Positions 14,431-23,701 of a DNA stretch of 64,000 nucleotides are shown in pieces. The position numbers were made by a program, and so were the translations under genes. The DNA is taken from NCBI RefSeq assembly GCF_014656545.1, contig NZ_BNDS01000001.1:189190-253189 (forward strand). Reading direction: 5' to 3'. Source of the DNA: Neobacillus kokaensis. GTDB taxonomy: Bacteria > Bacillota > Bacilli > Bacillales > Cytobacillaceae. Each line of letters starts with the position of its first letter. Within the stretch, counting starts at the first letter, position 1. Under the pieces are notes generated by a model, which saw only the letters and a program-made list of their open reading frames with translations, had not been told where the DNA came from and made no database searches.

Positions 14431-17184
14431 TTACGCACCGTATTTTTCTGCAAAGTCACGAATGAATGAAGTAATCGCTTTGATTGCTTTATTCTTTTTC
14501 AAGAACGATCCTGATAAAGAGTCCATAATTGTATTTTTTTCAATTAAATTAGAATATTCATATGTCGATACTTGTTCACGTAATATCTTATCTTCAATTT
14601 CTACTTCTTTGGCAAATGATGCAAGTTCCTGCTCACTCATTTCTTCTTCATATCGATTGTATGCATCGATGACAGATTCATGAGAAGCTAAAGTTGGTGC
14701 GACTTTGTCTAAGAAACCTTTAATCAGTTCAATTTTTAGACGTAGCTTTGGATCAGATGCATGATCTAATTCCTGTTTGATGAAACGAATCTCTTTTTCC
14801 CGTTCTTTTTCATCTTCTGTGTTAAGGTTCGCAATGAGATTCAGAATGTAGCTGACGTTAATACGGTCTGTATGCATCAGCTCTAACTCAAAGTCGATGT
14901 CATGTAAAATCGATTCTTTTGGCACTTCGCTTCGCTTAAATTCTTCGTATACTTTGAAGTATTTGCTCTTAAAATCTTCGTATGATTGCTGTGAAATCGT
15001 TAGCTCTGTTTCATCAAACTTAAAATCCGAAAATGACTGTAAACGTTGAAGTAATTTCGTGACATTTTTGAAAGCGATAATGAATTGACGTTTATCTTCT
15101 TCTCGTTCTAGCTCATCTACTTCTTCTGGAATGACTGCAATTTTTCTTAAATTTTTCACTGCTTCTCTAAAAGCTTTTAGGTATTTGTCATAGCTACCCA
15201 TTAAAACCGTATCAACATTATCTGTTCTAGAGAATAGTTTAATCGCATCATCTGTATTGTCTTTTAAATTTCGATAGCAAACGATATTTCCGTAAGGCTT
15301 AGTTGCTTTCTCTACACGATTTGTACGACTGTATGATTGCAACAAGTCGTGATACACCATGTTCTTATCTACATAGAGTGTATTAAGTGGCTTACTATCG
15401 AATCCAGTTAGGAACATTTTTACGACAAGTAAAATATCTACTTGAGCATTTTTCAATTTTTTCGATACATCAGAAAAATAACGATCCCATGTTTCTGTCG
15501 AGAAGTCTGTGTCGAACATTTTGTTATAATCTGTAATCATACGGTCTAGCGCTTCACGAGAATGTTCACATGTTCCATCACTGTCCTCATTTTGCCCATA
15601 TGAATATATACCAGCGATTTTTAGATGATGATTTTTCGATTTCAGAATGTCATAGTACCGTATCAATGTAGGAATTGAATCAACTGCAAACATGGCACAA
15701 TAGCCTTTGCTCTTCGAACGACGTACATGATTGTCCAAAATATGATCTGCTACAAGATTGAGGCGTCGCTCGTCATGCCACACTTCATCCGTATCAATCG
15801 CTTGTACTTTTGTATCATCTTCTTCATTGATATTGGCATTGAATGTACGAATATATTCAACAGAGAAGCCAAGTACGTTGCCATCACGAATTGCATCTTT
15901 AATTAAGTAATGATGTAAGCATTTTTCAAATAGGTCGGCAGTTGTACGACCATCTTGGCTTTTGTTCTCTATGAAACGAGGTGTTCCTGTAAAGCCAAAG
16001 TATTGAGCGTTTTTGAAATGACGATCGATTTCTTTTCGCATATCACCAAATTGGCTGCGATGACATTCATCAATGATGAAGACAACATGTTCTTGTTTGT
16101 AAGGCTCCATAATCTTTACATATTTTGGACTCTTAATCGCATTGTTCATTTTCTGAATTGTCGTTACAATAAAACGCTTCATTGGATCTTTGATTTGATC
16201 GATGAGTATTTCCGTTTTGTTTGTACGGTCTACAGAGCCTTTTTGGAACTTATTAAATTCTAAAATAGTTTGACTATCTAAATCTTGTCGGTCAACAAGG
16301 AAGAATACCTTTTTAATACTATCTTCATCTGCAAGAATTTGACCAGCTTTAAATGAAGTCAAAGTTTTCCCAGAACCTGTTGTATGCCAAATGAAACCAT
16401 TGTTATTTGATTCTGTTGCACGCTGTACCAGTGCTTCAACTGCATACACTTGGTAAGGGCGCATTACCATTAACGCTTTATCTGTATCATTTATGACCAT
16501 ATAACGACTAATCATTTTTGCTAAATGACATGGCTTTAAGAACGCACTAGCGAAATCATGTAAATTTGTAATCAGTTCATTCTTCTCATCCGACCAGAAA
16601 AATGTGAACCCAAATTGAATGTCGTAATCAGAATTCGAAAAGTATTTTGTATCGACACCATTACTAACGACAAAAATTTGTAGGAAACGATACAAACCAG
16701 GGAAAGTATGACGACGATAGCGTTGGATTTGATTAAACGCTTCTTTAAAATCTAGTCCTCGTCGTTTCAATTCAATTTGAATTAGTGGTAAGCCGTTGAT
16801 TAGGATCGTCACGTCGTAGCGATTTGTGTATTTACTAGTCACCGTTGTTTGTGTTGTGACTTGGAAAAGGTTTTTACACCATTCTTTCGTATTGAGTAAC
16901 TCTACATATAATTGAGTCCCATCTTCACGTTCAACCAGGAGCTTATCACGTAAAATTTTTGCAGAATCGTAAATGCTTTTTCCTTCGATTAATGTAAGAA
17001 TTCTCTTAAATTCTATATCTGTTAACGGTTGTCCATTTAGTTTATGTTCATTAAATGTATTGAGTTGTAGCTTGAAGTTAGCTAATAATGCTTCGTAGTC
17101 TGCTATTTTTACAGCTTTGTAACCTAGATTAACAAGCTGTGTATGTAATTTTTTCTCAAGTTCTGCTTCTGGTTGGTATACCAT
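14431..17184 (-). CDS. hsdR: Type I restriction enzyme motor/nuclease subunit HsdR
   Basis: A 917-residue HsdR. The N-terminal nuclease has Asp124 and the E138-L-K140 pair (NRYDVTILINGLPLIQIELK). The SF2 translocase has Walker A HTTGSGKT at 267-274, motif II DECHRS, and later GFDSKPLNTLYVDK and SRTNR motifs. It translocates DNA and cleaves unmethylated sites with HsdM and HsdS. AAGGAGG precedes the ATG. It is transcribed in the same direction as hsdM/hsdS but has its own terminator, so restriction and modification are separately expressed. Confidence 0.95.
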   Translation of the reverse strand: MVYQPEAELEKKLHTQLVNLGYKAVKIADYEALLANFKLQLNTFNEHKLNGQPLTDIEFKRILTLIEGKSIYDSAKILRDKLLVEREDGTQLYVELLNTKEWCKNLFQVTTQTTVTSKYTNRYDVTILINGLPLIQIELKRRGLDFKEAFNQIQRYRRHTFPGLYRFLQIFVVSNGVDTKYFSNSDYDIQFGFTFFWSDEKNELITNLHDFASAFLKPCHLAKMISRYMVINDTDKALMVMRPYQVYAVEALVQRATESNNNGFIWHTTGSGKTLTSFKAGQILADEDSIKKVFFLVDRQDLDSQTILEFNKFQKGSVDRTNKTEILIDQIKDPMKRFIVTTIQKMNNAIKSPKYVKIMEPYKQEHVVFIIDECHRSQFGDMRKEIDRHFKNAQYFGFTGTPRFIENKSQDGRTTADLFEKCLHHYLIKDAIRDGNVLGFSVEYIRTFNANINEEDDTKVQAIDTDEVWHDERRLNLVADHILDNHVRRSKSKGYCAMFAVDSIPTLIRYYDILKSKNHHLKIAGIYSYGQNEDSDGTCEHSREALDRMITDYNKMFDTDFSTETWDRYFSDVSKKLKNAQVDILLVVKMFLTGFDSKPLNTLYVDKNMVYHDLLQSYSRTNRVEKATKPYGNIVCYRNLKDNTDDAIKLFSRTDNVDTVLMGSYDKYLKAFREAVKNLRKIAVIPEEVDELEREEDKRQFIIAFKNVTKLLQRLQSFSDFKFDETELTISQQSYEDFKSKYFKVYEEFKRSEVPKESILHDIDFELELMHTDRINVSYILNLIANLNTEDEKEREKEIRFIKQELDHASDPKLRLKIELIKGFLDKVAPTLASHESVIDAYNRYEEEMSEQELASFAKEVEIEDKILREQVSTYEYSNLIEKNTIMDSLSGSFLKKNKAIKAITSFIRDFAEKYGA

Positions 17185-17375
17185 GCTGGAAACCTCCTTA
17201 ATCCATCTGCTCCCATTATACTAAAAATTTACTTATTAGTTACATTTTAATAGTGAATTCCCAATACTGTTACATAAATCTTATAACCAGAAGTTTTGCA
17301 TACCTGTCAGTATCCGTTTTATATACAAAGTTAAATATATATTATTACCTGGAATACAATCTAGGAGGTATTAAT

Positions 17376-17825
17376 ATGCAATCAGCCAAACGAGTAAATA
17401 TTGTCTCATTAAGGTTAGTAAAGGAATCAAGCCTTCTTTACAAAGAACGGTCAATTCGATCTCCAGAGGATGGCTACAAATTATTAAATCTGTTCTTATC
17501 CGACAAGGATAGAGAGCATTTCATTGTAGTTTCCTTAGATACAAAAAACCAGCCAGTATCTATCAATATTTGTCATATTGGCAGCTTAAACGCTAGTATA
17601 GTTCATCCAAGGGAAGTGATGAAATCAGCCATTTTATCAAATGCTGCCTCAATACTAGTTGGTCACAATCATCCGTCAGGAAAGGTGGAACCAAGTCGTG
17701 AAGATATTGAGGTTACAAAAAGGCTAGTCGAGGCTGGGAAAATTATTGGCATTGATGTCCTTGACCATATTATTGTTGGAGACGGAGTTTATACTTCATT
17801 GAAAGAAAAAGGATATCTTAATTAA
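17376..17825 (+). CDS. radC: RadC-like JAB/MPN domain protein
   Basis: A 149-residue RadC family protein without the N-terminal helix-hairpin-helix of chromosomal RadC. The metalloprotease-like motif is complete: His97 and His99 in GHNHPSG, Ser101 and Asp110. Such short RadC copies are common on phages, plasmids and islands; the biochemical role is unproven. ATG 17376 follows CTAGGAGG; the longer frame from 17253 lacks a site. It is followed by a strong terminator. Confidence 0.88.
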   Translation: MQSAKRVNIVSLRLVKESSLLYKERSIRSPEDGYKLLNLFLSDKDREHFIVVSLDTKNQPVSINICHIGSLNASIVHPREVMKSAILSNAASILVGHNHPSGKVEPSREDIEVTKRLVEAGKIIGIDVLDHIIVGDGVYTSLKEKGYLN

Positions 17826-17830
17826 AGGAG

Positions 17831-17866
17831 AAAAGAACACTTCCAATTGGTGGTGTTCTTTTTTGT
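17831..17866 (+). terminator. radC terminator
   Basis: AAAAGAACAC and GTGTTCTTTT form a 10-bp stem with T-run 7 bases after the radC stop. Confidence 0.85.
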
Positions 17867-18394
17867 TCAACTAAAAATAAAAATGATAAACGGCGGTGTT
17901 ATGGATACTGACTGCTTGCTGGGAGCAGCGATGGATTCATTGAGTGGTTCAATAAGAAAATAGAGGAGGGGTGTCTGATCAACAAATATTACAGATTTTA
18001 CAAAACAGGGGCTTCAAAAGAAGCTGAATGAGACTAGTGCATAGTTATTTCAATATTAGAAAATAAAACAGCATATTTAATTGGCGTTTTACTTTTTTTG
18101 AATAATGCAAATATTATATTTTCAATATTGCAAATCCACTGAAATTTATTTAAAATAATAGTGTAATTCAAGAATAATTATTAAACATTAGACGAAGTCA
18201 TCAGGAAGTAATCAAGAAAATAATCGAAAAAGTGTTCTTTGAGGGTCAACTTGAGCTCTTAAAATGCACATTTTTAGTTATTTCTTTTTGCTTTCTGTAT
18301 GTGACTTCGTCTATTTATTTTTAAGGCGGGTGAGGCTTATGTAAAATGAATTCAAAAAGGAGCCAAATATTAAAAACGGGAGAGGTTTCAAAAG
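17867..18394. other. 528-base gap with long-range inverted repeat
   Basis: No supported gene. It contains a perfect 12-bp inverted repeat (18189-18200 and 18302-18313) and AT-rich promoter-like sequence ahead of the 42-residue ORF. Confidence 0.55.
18189..18313. repeat. 12-bp inverted repeat enclosing 101 bases
   Basis: TAGACGAAGTCA at 18189-18200 and its exact inverse at 18302-18313. Candidate ends of a small structured RNA or of a tiny non-autonomous element; no target duplication is obvious. Confidence 0.4.
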
Positions 18395-18523
18395 ATGGGA
18401 GTAGATAATATTACTTTAACTATTGGTACTCCGCTAATTGAGGTTGATATTGAGTTGAATTTTAATCTTTCAGATTCTCTAGTAGACTTTATTGATGCCT
18501 GTCTAGCTGAACTTAAAGAATAG
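18395..18523 (+). CDS. 42-residue acidic protein of unknown function
   Basis: ATG 18395 to TAG 18523, with GGGAGAGG 9 bases upstream. The peptide is strongly acidic and hydrophobic in alternation (GVDNITLTIGTPLIEVDIEL then a helical DSLVDFIDACLAELKE). It ends 39 bases before the LRAT-like gene in the same direction, so the two probably form one unit. It is too short to assign; an accessory or antidote role to the neighbour is a guess. Confidence 0.55.
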   Translation: MGVDNITLTIGTPLIEVDIELNFNLSDSLVDFIDACLAELKE

Positions 18524-18562
18524 GAAATGAATAAATAATAAAAATTTTAGGTGGTGTTTAAA

Positions 18563-19126
18563 ATGGAAGTTTTTGATTGGATTAATAAACAATTAGGCTT
18601 GTTTATTGAAAAGCACGGTTCTCTTCCAGAGTATTTTGAAAAAATTAACATAAATTCTTCAACTATTAGATCAAGTAATACTTCTGAGTACAGCATTCAA
18701 AAGTTCGAACCCGCTTACGGATCTTTAGTTTACACAGAATTGTTTGGCGGTTTAGCAGAACACTCTGGAATTTATATTGGAAATAAACAAATTATATCTA
18801 TGGATGGAAAAGGGAGGATAAAAAAGGAAGGTTTAAATGAATTTACGGGCAATATTTCTACTATTAATTATGAAATTTATGTCCCGTGTTATGATGGAGT
18901 GAATACTGCAATTGGTTATCACAAAGCAGCCTGGAATGCAGAAGAGAAATTGTCAGAAAGTAGAAATTATCATCTTCTATTTGATAATTGCCATCAATTT
19001 AGCGCAGTTTGTATAACAGGAAATTTTGAAAATAACAGTAATTTTTTGATGTTCTTGAAAGACGATTTTCAAAGAGCGGTCGGTGTTGAAAAAATTGTTT
19101 GGAGAAAATGGAACTGGAAAAATTAA
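18563..19126 (+). CDS. LRAT/NlpC-P60-like cysteine hydrolase domain protein
   Basis: A 187-residue protein with the permuted papain-like LRAT arrangement: GSLVYTELFGGLAEHSGIYIG gives His67, and DNCHQFSAV gives the nucleophile Cys143. Such domains are acyltransferases, phospholipases or peptidases. No signal peptide or membrane helix is seen, so it should be cytoplasmic. ATG 18563 follows AGGTGG. The small acidic ORF before it is a probable partner, and the location within a defence island suggests an effector role (inference). It ends at a strong bidirectional terminator. Confidence 0.75.
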   Translation: MEVFDWINKQLGLFIEKHGSLPEYFEKININSSTIRSSNTSEYSIQKFEPAYGSLVYTELFGGLAEHSGIYIGNKQIISMDGKGRIKKEGLNEFTGNISTINYEIYVPCYDGVNTAIGYHKAAWNAEEKLSESRNYHLLFDNCHQFSAVCITGNFENNSNFLMFLKDDFQRAVGVEKIVWRKWNWKN

Positions 19127-19174
19127 ATTAAATAGATGACGGTGGTATAAAAATTAAATTTCCACCAGAGGGCA

Positions 19175-19214
19175 AAAAAATACTCACTTAGACAGTCCTA
19201 AGTGAGTATTTTTT
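19175..19214. terminator. Bidirectional terminator
   Basis: A perfect 17-bp stem (AAAAAATACTCACTTAG) with a 6-base loop serves the LRAT-like gene on the plus strand and the HTH gene on the minus strand; the right arm contains the HTH gene's stop codon. Confidence 0.9.
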
Positions 19215-19392
19215 TTGTGCATTTATTTAATACAAATGCTTCAAGTGATTTTCGGGGGATTCGCCAGGATCTACCGACCCTAAATCCTTTTATTTCTCCG
19301 CTATTAAGTAATTTATAAGCATAATTTCTTCCAATGTATAGTACCTCCATTAATTCTTCTACGGTTAAAATATCGTTCTGCATTTCAAACAT
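19198..19392 (-). CDS. Small helix-turn-helix protein, excisionase/MerR-like
   Basis: A 64-residue DNA-binding domain of the HTH_17/excisionase type (LTVEELMEVLYIGRNYAYKLLNSGEI, then GFRVGRSWRIPRKSLEAFV). It is transcribed away from the unknown gene at 19554 across a 160-base intergenic region, a regulator-target arrangement. It may be a second recombination directionality factor or a regulator of the replication module. Confidence 0.8.
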   Translation of the reverse strand: MFEMQNDILTVEELMEVLYIGRNYAYKLLNSGEIKGFRVGRSWRIPRKSLEAFVLNKCTKKILT

Positions 19393-19553
19393 TGTACATT
19401 GCCCCCTGATGATTTTTTTAGATTATTGTTCATTATTAATGATTAGTAATGCTTAATTAGGATAAATTTTTATTGTGCAATGAGTATGGAATATACTATT
19501 TTAATTGTTTAAAGTTTATACTTGATTTGTAATTTTTCTTAATGAGGTGCGAT

Positions 19554-20948
19554 ATGCTAACTAAGGATCAAAGAAAAGCTTTGTGTGCAGAACTCGGATT
19601 ACAATTTAATATTAAGGATGATGAAGAACTAACATACGAAAAAATTTTTAGAGCAATAGAACTTGGAGAGCCATTTGATGAAATATGTAGGAGTTTAGAT
19701 TTAGAACCTTCGTTGGTCGAAGATCATGTGAAAAAATACGTTCTTCATTTGATATTTGAGGAAGCGGCAACATTTAATGAATATGATATGGAATTAATTA
19801 GGAATTATTGTGAAGAACCATTGATAAATACCACGATAGGTGAACTATTTGAACAGGTACAAAATGAACTTTTTCTTGTTGAATCAGATTCTTTTCAACA
19901 GTATTTGTTAAGTGTTATTGATGCACAAAAAAATATTAAAAAGACTTATTTAACAAAGGAAAATGAAAATTATTATGATCCTGTATATCCTTTCCATAAA
20001 AGAAACCACACGCTTTTTCCTTTTTACTTTAATCATTTTGTAAATAAGAAAAGACCTATTAAACCGCAATCATTGGATAAGGATAGCTCAAAGGATTTCT
20101 TTTCAGACTTATTAGTGCATATTAATCAGATTAAAGGTTTATTAACCGGAAATGGCTATAATATTAACCCGACAAGAGAAATAATAGAATTCGAGAGGGA
20201 AACAAATATATTTTTCTTGCTAAAGGTACAGTCAATGTTGCCGAAAGAAAAATTAATTAAGATGTCTTCAAACAGGAAGGATAATTATTATAAGGCTCTT
20301 GCTTCAATGTCTTTAATTGAGGACATTCGCTTAAAACTATATTTTGTAGAACGGTTCATTGCCGAAGATAATGAATTTCTTTTTACCAAAACCCAGGATG
20401 GATATAATAGGTTATTTTGGTTAATCTTTTTCTATTTGCCACTCTTAAAGGATTTTATTAAAGACAGAATTAAAGCACCGCAAGGAACGCTTTCGGTAAA
20501 AGATCCTTTTGTAGATGATAAGGAGCAAGCAACCCAATTAAGGAGAGTTAAGAAAAAATTATTTTTGTGCTTTATTTTGAAAAATAATCCATGTTACAGT
20601 GTATTAGAATTAAAAAGAGAGTACATTTTCCAATTAGACGAGTTGGAGTATTCGAATAACTTTGATGATTTATACATGAATGTAAATAAATTCAAAAAGC
20701 ATCGAGAACAGTTTTGTAAGGAAACCATAGAAATTACCGCAAAAGAAATAAATAAAAATGGCGGTTTTCCAGAGAATTTGGATTATTTATTTTGTCTGCT
20801 GGCGAAATCTTTAGTAACTGAAATGGCATTACATTCTGATGATAAAATACCAGAATTTGAAGAGCCATTTGAAAAATATTTTAATGAACAAAAGATATCT
20901 GAAAAGATAGAGCAACTTAATGTTGAAAAATTATCTGACTATAAATAA
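19554..20948 (+). CDS. 464-residue island protein of unknown function
   Basis: I do not recognise a family. The protein is charged and mostly helical, without membrane segments or nucleotide-binding motifs. The first 60 residues (ELTYEKIFRAIELGEPFDEICRSLDLEPSLVEDHV) could hold an HTH-like segment. ATG 19554 has GAGGTG 5 bases ahead, better than ATG 19542. It lies between a divergent HTH gene and the replication module and ends in a very strong terminator, so it is a single-gene unit. A replication, regulatory or defence role is possible. Confidence 0.75.
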   Translation: MLTKDQRKALCAELGLQFNIKDDEELTYEKIFRAIELGEPFDEICRSLDLEPSLVEDHVKKYVLHLIFEEAATFNEYDMELIRNYCEEPLINTTIGELFEQVQNELFLVESDSFQQYLLSVIDAQKNIKKTYLTKENENYYDPVYPFHKRNHTLFPFYFNHFVNKKRPIKPQSLDKDSSKDFFSDLLVHINQIKGLLTGNGYNINPTREIIEFERETNIFFLLKVQSMLPKEKLIKMSSNRKDNYYKALASMSLIEDIRLKLYFVERFIAEDNEFLFTKTQDGYNRLFWLIFFYLPLLKDFIKDRIKAPQGTLSVKDPFVDDKEQATQLRRVKKKLFLCFILKNNPCYSVLELKREYIFQLDELEYSNNFDDLYMNVNKFKKHREQFCKETIEITAKEINKNGGFPENLDYLFCLLAKSLVTEMALHSDDKIPEFEEPFEKYFNEQKISEKIEQLNVEKLSDYK

Positions 20949-20960
20949 AAAAATATAAAC

Positions 20961-21003
20961 ATAATAAAGCCGCTTCCTTACTTAAAGGAAGCGGCTTTAT
21001 TAT
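20961..21003. terminator. Strong bidirectional terminator
   Basis: A 19-bp perfect stem (ATAATAAAGCCGCTTCCTT) with a 5-base loop. Confidence 0.92.
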
Positions 21004-21107
21004 TATCAAGGATTTAGGGTATTAATTTGCAATTATCTAAAAACTAACCCTGAAATCCCCCATGTTACTTTTAGTGTGTAAAAAATATTAAAGAGGAGAG
21101 ATAAATA

Positions 21108-21680
21108 ATGGCTCTATGTAATGAATTTTCTAAGGTTGAGGAAAAGCTCATAAAAAAAATGGCAGATGGTAATATTGATATCCAATTATTAGCAAGTGAT
21201 GGTAATAACTCGTATGTCTGCATTGGGGATACTCGAATTGAACCAACGATATTACTGTTGTGTTATGTTACGCCAGAATATAGGATTTGTAACGGAATTA
21301 TTGGCGATAGAAAATTATCTTTATTATTTGAAAATGAATTATTACAACAGAGGAATGAAGAACTTCGAATAATTTTTGATCGTAGAGATTCGGATGAAAA
21401 GTGCCTTCATGTATACAGTAAAGAATATTTATCTGAATTTAGCGAACAAACTGATTTTACCAAGAGAGGGATAATAATTGCTTATATTGAAAAAAATTCG
21501 TTTGCACAATTAAGCATTTTTAATAGTGAATTGCAGCATAAAATTAGTGAAATTAACACCAAAAAAGAATCATTAATACCAGATTTTAGAACAAATGCCT
21601 TTACTTTAATTTCGTCTATTTTTCCAAGGGTTAAAGGCTACCTTCAAGAAGAGGATGTATCTGTAGAGAATAAAGATTAA
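21108..21680 (+). CDS. 190-residue island protein of unknown function
   Basis: No family recognised. It is soluble, with a beta-rich first half and a helical C-terminus. AAGAGGAGAG precedes the ATG. It ends 23 bases before the primase-helicase gene and is probably co-transcribed with it, so a replication-accessory role is the simplest guess. Confidence 0.72.
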   Translation: MALCNEFSKVEEKLIKKMADGNIDIQLLASDGNNSYVCIGDTRIEPTILLLCYVTPEYRICNGIIGDRKLSLLFENELLQQRNEELRIIFDRRDSDEKCLHVYSKEYLSEFSEQTDFTKRGIIIAYIEKNSFAQLSIFNSELQHKISEINTKKESLIPDFRTNAFTLISSIFPRVKGYLQEEDVSVENKD

Positions 21681-21703
21681 TAATCAATGAGGGAGTAATT
21701 ACC

Positions 21704-23482
21704 GTGTCGATAAGCGAATTAGGAGATGAAATACGTAAAAAAATAAATGAATTGCCAAAGACTTCAATCCCAGAAACCTTTTTGGAAGAAAATGAGGTAG
21801 CAGAAATTAGTAAGCCTAAGGTAATTAGGTTATCCAATTTACCAGTTAATGAAATTCCAAATAAATATATGGATGATCAAGAAATAAATAATGAAAATAA
21901 CAGGGCAATTGATTTATCGCAATTGAATTATGGTGAATTAAATGAGCAATTTATGGAAAAAAATTCAATAGGGAATGAAAATGAAAATGAAAATACATTT
22001 GATTTGTCACAATTGGAGTACGGGGAAGTAAATGAGCAATTCATGGAAAAAAATTTATTAGAAAATGAAAAAGTTAAAATCCCTGATTTGATTTTGCCGG
22101 ATAAGTCTAATGGTAAATTAATGCGAGAAAATAATGAAAACGTCATAAAAGATAAACAACAGGGGGAATTTAATCATAAAAACATAGAGCACTCTATTTT
22201 TTCGAAAATACTTGAAAAGCATAATTTAATATGTTTGAAGGGAAACCTTTACCTTTATAACAATTTTACAGGGTACTTCTATGAACTTGAAGAATATGAA
22301 ATTAGGACTTTAGTACGGACTGGATGGTCATCAAAAATAGCAGGATTACTTTCAAAAAGTCGAGTGGATGATATTATCGACCGGTTAAAGAGTTGTGCTG
22401 AAATTCAAATTGAGGAAGATGATTTGGATGCATACCCTAATCTGATAAATTTTAATGACTGTGTCTTGGATATGAAAACGGATAAAGTAATCAAACATTC
22501 ACCTCAATATCGATTTACCAATTTTATTAACGCTAATTATTGTAATAGAGAATCTAAAGGAAAAAACTTTTTGCATTTTATCAATCAATGTACTGATGGT
22601 GACGAGGAAAAATCCAAACAACTGCAAGAGTTGTTTGGATATGTGATATCAAATTATTCAAATGCAAAAAAATGGTTTGTTTTAATTGGGCAACCGCATA
22701 CGGGCAAAAGTACAATACTTGAATTGTTGACGGATATTATTGGTGAAGAATATACAAGTAATGTTCCGCTTCACGAGCTAGGAGGGAAATTTGTTCTGGC
22801 TGATTTATTCAAGAAAAAGCTTAATGTTTGTGGTGAGTTAAATGATGGGATTTTAAACAATATAAGCACAATCAAGGCATTGACTGGAAATGATAGATTG
22901 AGAGCGGATAGAAAGTATAAATTGCCAATACATTTTGTAAATCGTGCAAAAATTATTATGGCAGGTAACTCTATGTTCCAATTAAAAACACTCGATAACA
23001 CAACCGCTTTTATCGATAGAATATTATTTACAGTCTTTAATAACACCATTCCTGAGAATAAAAGGGACTATAAATTAAAGGAAAAACTCCTTTCAGAAAA
23101 AGATTTTATTGTTCGATGGGCTGTAGAAGGGCTACAGAGGCTAATAAGAAATAATTTTATTTTTACAGAATCTCATGAATCAATTGATTTCAAAAAGCAA
23201 TACCAAAATGAAATGAGTAACATAAATGATTTTATAAATACTGAATGCTTGATTGACTCGAAAAATGACCGATTTAGGGTTCACAAAAAAGATCTATTCC
23301 AAGCATATTTAATTTTTAGTAAAGATAACTGTCAAAATATTTTAAACAAAAAAGAATTTTTTAACGAAATTAAAAAATTGCCAGTAAAACAGTCAAAATT
23401 CAGATTAAGGAAATCAAACCCATTGGATGGTTATATTGGAATTACACTTCGAAGGTATTTAAACCAAGAAAATAATTTATAA
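21704..23482 (+). CDS. Phage/satellite primase-helicase (SF3, D5/P4 type)
   Basis: A 592-residue protein. The C-terminal half is an SF3 helicase as in P4-type and satellite replication proteins: Walker A GQPHTGKS at 329-336, Walker B-like KKLNVCGELND, KALTGNDRLRADRKYK, and KIIMAGN (motif C). A D5_N-like region lies at about 200-310. The first 125 residues are three degenerate acidic repeats built on LSQL-YGE-NEQFMEKN. I see no clear primase active site, so it may act mainly as helicase/initiator. GTG start with GGGAG. It should replicate the excised island. Confidence 0.85.
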   Translation: MSISELGDEIRKKINELPKTSIPETFLEENEVAEISKPKVIRLSNLPVNEIPNKYMDDQEINNENNRAIDLSQLNYGELNEQFMEKNSIGNENENENTFDLSQLEYGEVNEQFMEKNLLENEKVKIPDLILPDKSNGKLMRENNENVIKDKQQGEFNHKNIEHSIFSKILEKHNLICLKGNLYLYNNFTGYFYELEEYEIRTLVRTGWSSKIAGLLSKSRVDDIIDRLKSCAEIQIEEDDLDAYPNLINFNDCVLDMKTDKVIKHSPQYRFTNFINANYCNRESKGKNFLHFINQCTDGDEEKSKQLQELFGYVISNYSNAKKWFVLIGQPHTGKSTILELLTDIIGEEYTSNVPLHELGGKFVLADLFKKKLNVCGELNDGILNNISTIKALTGNDRLRADRKYKLPIHFVNRAKIIMAGNSMFQLKTLDNTTAFIDRILFTVFNNTIPENKRDYKLKEKLLSEKDFIVRWAVEGLQRLIRNNFIFTESHESIDFKKQYQNEMSNINDFINTECLIDSKNDRFRVHKKDLFQAYLIFSKDNCQNILNKKEFFNEIKKLPVKQSKFRLRKSNPLDGYIGITLRRYLNQENNL

Positions 23483-23499
23483 AAAGAGTTTTTGAAAAA

Positions 23500-23616
23500 A
23501 ATGTCTACTTTATCTACACAAAATAATTTCGCTACTCAAATAGTGGGAATATCGTTAAATAAAACGTAGATTTTCTTTCTCATGAATACCTACGTAGTTG
23601 CTACACTTGTCTACAT
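23500..23616. other. CTAC-rich iteron region, possible replication origin
   Basis: Directly after the helicase gene, CTAC occurs seven or more times in about 115 bases counting both strands: TCTAC at 23504, 23513 and 23610, GCTAC at 23531 and 23600, GTAGA at 23566, and palindromic CTACGTAG at 23590-23597, in AT-rich DNA. Satellite islands carry iterons near their Rep gene, so this is a candidate origin. Confidence 0.5.
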
Positions 23617-23701
23617 TTATATGAGTATATTAAACCTTGTTAATTATATATTATTACGGTGTATAAGAAATGAGGCTATAACCTAAGGGAGGCTAGTTAA
23701 A

